From Streptococcus sp. oral taxon 058 str. F0407 (GTDB taxonomy: Bacteria; Bacillota; Bacilli; Lactobacillales; Streptococcaceae), in assembly GCF_000235485.1 (NCBI RefSeq), contig NZ_JH378892.1, positions 1 through 35,018 on the forward strand: 35,018 nucleotides of DNA, written 5' to 3'. Shown piece by piece: positions 31,802 through 35,018 of this stretch; within the stretch, counting starts at the first letter, position 1; every line of letters begins with the position of its first letter. A program made the translations under genes and the position numbers. Under the pieces are notes generated by a model, which saw nothing but the letters and a program-made list of their open reading frames with translations, did no database searches and was not told where the DNA came from.

Positions 31802-33286
31802 TTAAAGCCCTAGATAAGCTTCAACCGCTGCTTGCATGTCAGCAGCTGCCACTGTTGTCTTGTGACGAACAGGAGCTGTCTCAAGCCCGTCAACTGCTGG
31901 TGGCGCTGCCACTCCTGAAATGTCATGTAATTGAGCCAAGGCTTCAAAGTCAGTCAAGCCTGCTTTCCCTGTTACAGCTTCTACTGCAACCACTGGGAAC
32001 TTGTATGGACTAGCTGTTGAAGCAATCACGGTCTTGGTTACATCGCCAGTAGCCACTTGGTATTTTTTATAAACTGCTGAGGCAACCGCCGTATGTGGAT
32101 CCTCGATATACAAATCTGACTCATAAACACGCTTGATTTCTGCTGCCGTTTCTTCCTCAGTCGCATACTCAGCAGCAAAAAGGTCCAGGATAGCAGAATC
32201 AAAATCAGTCAACTCATATTGTCCTTGCGTATTCAAGGCATTCATAAGTTCAGCTGTCTTTTCAGCATTATTTCCCAAAAGATGGAAAATCAAGCGCTCC
32301 AAGTTTGAAGATACCAAGATATCCATAGATGGGCTAGTTGTAACCTTAAACTCACGTTTCTTGTCATAGACACGTGTTTTAAAGAAGTCTGTCAAGACAT
32401 TATTGTCATTTGAAGCACAGATCAATTTGCCAACTGGTAGACCGATTTGTTTGGCATAAAAGGCAGCCAAGATATTGCCGAAGTTCCCAGTTGGTACTGT
32501 GAAGTTGACCTTTTCACCAGCCACAATCTCACCAGTCTTGACCAACTGAGCGTAGGCATAGACATAATAAACAACCTGTGGTACCAAGCGACCAATATTC
32601 ATAGAGTTAGCTGATGAAAACTGTAACTTATTAGCAGCCAATTTTTCACGAAGTGCCACATCGTTGAACATGTGCTTCACATTTGTTTGCGCATCGTCAA
32701 AGTTTCCATCAATAGCGATAACATGAGTATTATCTCCTGTTTGAGTGGTCATTTGCAGTTCTTGAACCTTGCTGACACCGTCTTTTGGATAAAAAACGAT
32801 AATTTCAGTACCAGGCACATCTGCAAACCCCGCCATAGCCGCTTTCCCTGTATCACCAGATGTCGCTGTCAAAATGACAATCTTGTTCTCTAGACCATGT
32901 TTCTTAGCAGCCGTTGTCATAAAGTAGGGCAAGATGGACAAGGCCATATCCTTAAAGGCAATGGTTGAACCATGGAAGAGTTCCAAGTTATATTGCCCGT
33001 CTAACTTCACTAATGGTGCGATAGCTGGAGTATCAAATTTGCTATCGTAGGCATTGTTGATACAGTAATCCAACTCCTCAGCTGTAAAATCATCCAAAAA
33101 TGCTGATAAAACAAGTTTAGCCACCTCTTGGTAAGAAGCATCTTTTAATTTGTCAAAATCCAAATCGACCTTTGGATAAGTAACTGGGGTAAAGAGACCA
33201 CCGTCCGTCGCCAAACCTTGCAAAATAGCTTGGCTGGCAGTTACTGTATTATTCGCATCACGCGTTGATTGATAAACTAATGTCAT
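31802..33286 (-). CDS. thrC: Threonine synthase
   Basis: A 494-residue PLP enzyme that converts O-phosphohomoserine to threonine, the last step of the pathway. The PLP lysine is K112 in HGSTIAFKDMAL. Other features are TATSGDTGKAAMAG for phosphate binding and TVPTGNFGNILA. It is of the longer threonine-synthase type found in yeast, E. coli and streptococci. The partner genes hom and thrB are not in the window. AAAGGA lies upstream of the ATG. It has its own extended -10 promoter and terminator. Confidence 0.96.
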   Translation of the reverse strand: MTLVYQSTRDANNTVTASQAILQGLATDGGLFTPVTYPKVDLDFDKLKDASYQEVAKLVLSAFLDDFTAEELDYCINNAYDSKFDTPAIAPLVKLDGQYNLELFHGSTIAFKDMALSILPYFMTTAAKKHGLENKIVILTATSGDTGKAAMAGFADVPGTEIIVFYPKDGVSKVQELQMTTQTGDNTHVIAIDGNFDDAQTNVKHMFNDVALREKLAANKLQFSSANSMNIGRLVPQVVYYVYAYAQLVKTGEIVAGEKVNFTVPTGNFGNILAAFYAKQIGLPVGKLICASNDNNVLTDFFKTRVYDKKREFKVTTSPSMDILVSSNLERLIFHLLGNNAEKTAELMNALNTQGQYELTDFDSAILDLFAAEYATEEETAAEIKRVYESDLYIEDPHTAVASAVYKKYQVATGDVTKTVIASTASPYKFPVVAVEAVTGKAGLTDFEALAQLHDISGVAAPPAVDGLETAPVRHKTTVAAADMQAAVEAYLGL

Positions 33287-33316
33287 AATCTCTATCCTTT
33301 ATCTATAGTCCATTCC

Positions 33317-33325
33317 ATTATATCA
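33317..33325 (-). promoter_or_regulatory. Extended -10 promoter of thrC
   Basis: Minus strand TGATATAAT (hexamer 33317-33322), about 30 bases before the thrC ATG. No clear -35. A weak hairpin (TTCTC/GAGAA, 33341-33360) between the ligase gene and this promoter may end the upstream transcript. Confidence 0.6.
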
Positions 33326-33360
33326 TGATTTTTCAGAAAATTCTCCCTTTGTAAGAGAAA

Positions 33361-34638
33361 TTATAGTCCCAATTGTTCTTTCAAAGGCTGTAAATAGGTC
33401 ATTTCTTGCTTGCCTCTCTTCTCCAGTCCTTCCTCAGCTAGAAGGAGTAAGCCTTTTGAAAACTCGACAATTGCAGTTTCTTCCTCAACTGTGAGCATTT
33501 TCTTAGAAAATTGTCGCCTCAATGACTTGTAATCACGACCAAATGTGGTAAAAAATGGCGCAGATTGCAAGTAAGCTTCTAACTTGTCTAAATTAAGCAA
33601 TAAACCCAAGTGAAAGGCTGCTGAAGCAAAGGTGCGGTCTAGCGGCTGTGTACAAACACTACGAAATTCAACAGTCCCTCGTGTTGTTAAGTCTTGGTAC
33701 TGGTAACTACGATGAATTTGGAAATCCTTCTCCTGAGGATAAAGAAGAATCTCTTCCCCATCAAGGGCGAAGGCGTGAATTTCCGAAGTCCCTAAGTAAT
33801 CTTTTGCTCGAATGGGGTAAAAATAATAGGTCTGCCCATCACGTTCCGCAGTAAAGATTGCAGAATGATCTAGGTAATCAAAAAAATCATCCTCATCTTT
33901 AAATAGTCTAGCATTGACACCTACATTCTCAGGATAAATCCCGTGCATAGACTCTTCCCAAAAAATATCCCTTGAAATCTTAGTATCCCAATCTTCCCCT
34001 GAAAACTCAGAATTTGCAAATAAATAAGCTTTAGCCGCTTCAATTTGAGTAAAAGCATTGATAACACGCAGATAGTTGGACTTTGAAACATCTAATTGAA
34101 CTTGACTGCCACAGATAAAAGCACCATATTCAGGGAATTGATGTAAGTCTGAGTCAGTCACATTGCTACTCAAATTCAAATAGTCCATCAACATGCGATA
34201 CCGTGGATAAACCACTGGAGAATTCTCATTTTTATCCCAGTTGGGATGAATACCACAACCAACAATAGCATAATTTGATTCAGCTAATTTTTTCTGAATT
34301 ACATCCATATAATTGTTGAAACGATTTTCGACCTCTTGAATCGTTTCAGCCTTACCAAATGCAAACTCAATCGTAGTATAGGAAACTTCAAATAAAATAG
34401 TATCCTGACTAACTGGATCAAGTAACTGAATTGGATTCTCAAAGTCATCCACTTTTTCGATAGTAAAACCCAGAACTGATGGTAAATATCGAAAGAGTTC
34501 CTTAACAACCTCAATATCCGTAGCCTTGCCCTCTAAATTTACAACAGGATACTCCAGCTCAACCCCAACAAATAAATCTGGGTTCTCTTTTATATTTTCT
34601 AAGTAGCGCTTCTTAAGCAAGTCAACCGAACGAGACAT
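33361..34638 (-). CDS. Glutamate-cysteine-ligase-like (GCS2-type) enzyme
   Basis: A 425-residue soluble protein resembling ATP-dependent carboxylate-amine ligases of the glutamate-cysteine ligase type. It has the opening strand FVGVELEYPVV, the metal-site-like EVSYTTIEFAFG, GCGIHPNW, YPRYRMLMDYL and, near the C-terminus, TRGTVEFRSVCTQPLD. Such enzymes activate a glutamate side chain and join it to an amine. No glutathione synthetase gene or GshF-type fusion is present, so the product may not be glutathione. The start is the ATG at 34638; an in-frame TTG one codon earlier is possible. The Shine-Dalgarno is weak. Confidence 0.7.
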   Translation of the reverse strand: MSRSVDLLKKRYLENIKENPDLFVGVELEYPVVNLEGKATDIEVVKELFRYLPSVLGFTIEKVDDFENPIQLLDPVSQDTILFEVSYTTIEFAFGKAETIQEVENRFNNYMDVIQKKLAESNYAIVGCGIHPNWDKNENSPVVYPRYRMLMDYLNLSSNVTDSDLHQFPEYGAFICGSQVQLDVSKSNYLRVINAFTQIEAAKAYLFANSEFSGEDWDTKISRDIFWEESMHGIYPENVGVNARLFKDEDDFFDYLDHSAIFTAERDGQTYYFYPIRAKDYLGTSEIHAFALDGEEILLYPQEKDFQIHRSYQYQDLTTRGTVEFRSVCTQPLDRTFASAAFHLGLLLNLDKLEAYLQSAPFFTTFGRDYKSLRRQFSKKMLTVEEETAIVEFSKGLLLLAEEGLEKRGKQEMTYLQPLKEQLGL

Positions 34639-34684
34639 CAAACACCAACACTTTCATAATCTACATAAAATGTGAATAAGTAAT

Positions 34685-34693
34685 ATTATACCA
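34685..34693 (-). promoter_or_regulatory. Extended -10 promoter of the ligase-like gene
   Basis: Minus strand TGGTATAAT (hexamer 34685-34690), 46 bases before the ATG. No clear -35 at the usual distance. Confidence 0.6.
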
Positions 34694-34857
34694 AAATTCC
34701 TTTCAAAAACGATTAGAATGACGCTCAAAAATAATTATTGAGCCTTTATGACACTTTAAAAAAGGTAGAATTTAGTAGAAAATCATAACCCCCATATATG
34801 AAGGTGGTTTAGTTATCTCGCACCTTACAGAGCAAGACGGACTAATAATCACATAAT
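34694..34857. other. Structured intergenic region without a recognised gene
   Basis: No convincing coding frame. It contains an inverted repeat GCTCAA...TTGAGC (34723-34743) and a second, AAGGTG...CACCTT (about 34801-34826). On the plus strand, TAGAAT (34766-34771) and a TTTAAA...TTTAG pair hint at a promoter, and the hairpin at 34858-34882 could end a plus-strand transcript. A small RNA gene is possible, but I recognise no known family. Confidence 0.4.
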
Positions 34858-34882
34858 AAAAAACAAGGCTCGAAAACCTTGT
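34858..34882 (-). terminator. Terminator after the tRNA cluster
   Basis: Minus strand: ACAAGG pairs with CCTTGT around an 8-base loop, followed by TTTTTTATT. It lies 11 bases after tRNA-Leu. Confidence 0.85.
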
Positions 34883-34893
34883 CTTTATTACTA

Positions 34894-34977
34894 TACCGGC
34901 GGCCGGGGTCGAACCGGCACGTCCTTGCGGACACTGGATTTTGAGTCCAGCGCGTCTGCCAATTCCGCCACGCCGGC
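34894..34977 (-). tRNA. tRNA-Leu (anticodon CAA)
   Basis: 84 bases on the minus strand. The 7-bp acceptor stem starts GCCGGCG (one terminal G-U). The anticodon stem is CTGGA/TCCAG with loop CTCAAAA, giving CAA for the UUG codon. It has the long class II variable arm GTCC-GCAA-GGAC, the T arm GCCGG-TTCGACC-CCGGC and discriminator A73, as leucine tRNAs require. CCA is not encoded. Confidence 0.96.
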
Positions 34978-34986
34978 AAATAGTAA

Positions 34987-35018
34987 CTGGGGTAGCTGGA
35001 TTCGAACCAACGCATGAG
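34987..35018 (-). tRNA. tRNA, 3' part only, probably tRNA-Gln
   Basis: Only the T arm and the 3' acceptor strand are in the window: GTTGG-TTCGAAT-CCAGC, then TACCCCA and discriminator G. A 5' strand TGGGGTA is implied, which with G73 is typical of Firmicute tRNA-Gln. The anticodon lies beyond the window edge. It is 9 bases upstream of tRNA-Leu, in one transcript. Confidence 0.75.

Noticed and set aside
34801..34826. T-box riboswitch upstream of the ligase-like gene
   Set aside because: An AAGGTG hairpin is present, but the T-box core TGGNACCGCG is not, and the arrangement of stems does not fit.

Overview
The window is a chromosomal segment of a low-GC streptococcus of the mitis group (Streptococcus pneumoniae, mitis, oralis or a close relative). 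The nearly complete matches of Pbp2a, GapA, AdhE, RecP-type transketolase, the ComG (Cgl) proteins and OatA/Adr to pneumococcal proteins as I remember them support this, as does the gene order. I see no insertion sequence, prophage, CRISPR array or rRNA. Nearly all genes lie on the minus strand. Only two lie on the plus strand: an RluD-family pseudouridine synthase at 3293-4168 and a DUF975 membrane protein at 26569-27426. No stretch longer than 300 bases lacks a gene.

Layout in plus-strand coordinates. 1-3206: pbp2a, followed downstream by rpmG-secE-nusG (secE and rpmG are only 58 and 50 codons). 3293-4168: the pseudouridine synthase, divergent from pbp2a. 4249-8494: gap and the bifunctional alcohol/aldehyde dehydrogenase adhE, whose control region carries Rex-like and CcpA-like sites. 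8495-11825: tkt, yajC, a low-molecular-weight tyrosine phosphatase and a membrane-anchored MORN-repeat protein. 11944-14783: rnpA-yidC-jag, then an HI_0552-like protein. 14943-17786: ackA, a YtxK-like methyltransferase and a second small methyltransferase. 17819-21553: the complete seven-gene comG operon for the competence pilus, with a sigma-X (ComX) box. 21589-25209: a DUF1033 protein, nagA with a NagR-type operator, and oatA. 25310-28268: tgt, the DUF975 gene, and a marR-DUF1304 pair with a double palindromic operator. 28461-34638: a secreted LysM protein, a HAD phosphatase, a MATE transporter, thrC and a stand-alone glutamate-cysteine-ligase-like enzyme. 34858-35018: the 3' end of a tRNA cluster (Leu-CAA complete, Gln-type partial).

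Functional themes are fermentative carbon flow and redox balance (gap, adhE, ackA, tkt), envelope synthesis and modification (pbp2a, EloR/Jag, YidC, SecE, YajC, OatA, LysM protein, nagA), DNA uptake (comG), and core transcription, translation and RNA processing (nusG, rpmG, rnpA, tgt, tRNAs).

The gene content is ordinary for this group and I did not find a wholly new system. The best leads are regulatory: three promoters whose -10 box sits only 6 bases before the ATG, suggesting leaderless mRNAs, two of them on the divergent pbp2a/pseudouridine-synthase pair; a clustered Rex/CcpA control region at adhE; and a structured, unexplained spacer between the tRNA cluster and the ligase gene. All functional calls come from reading the sequence; no database search was run.
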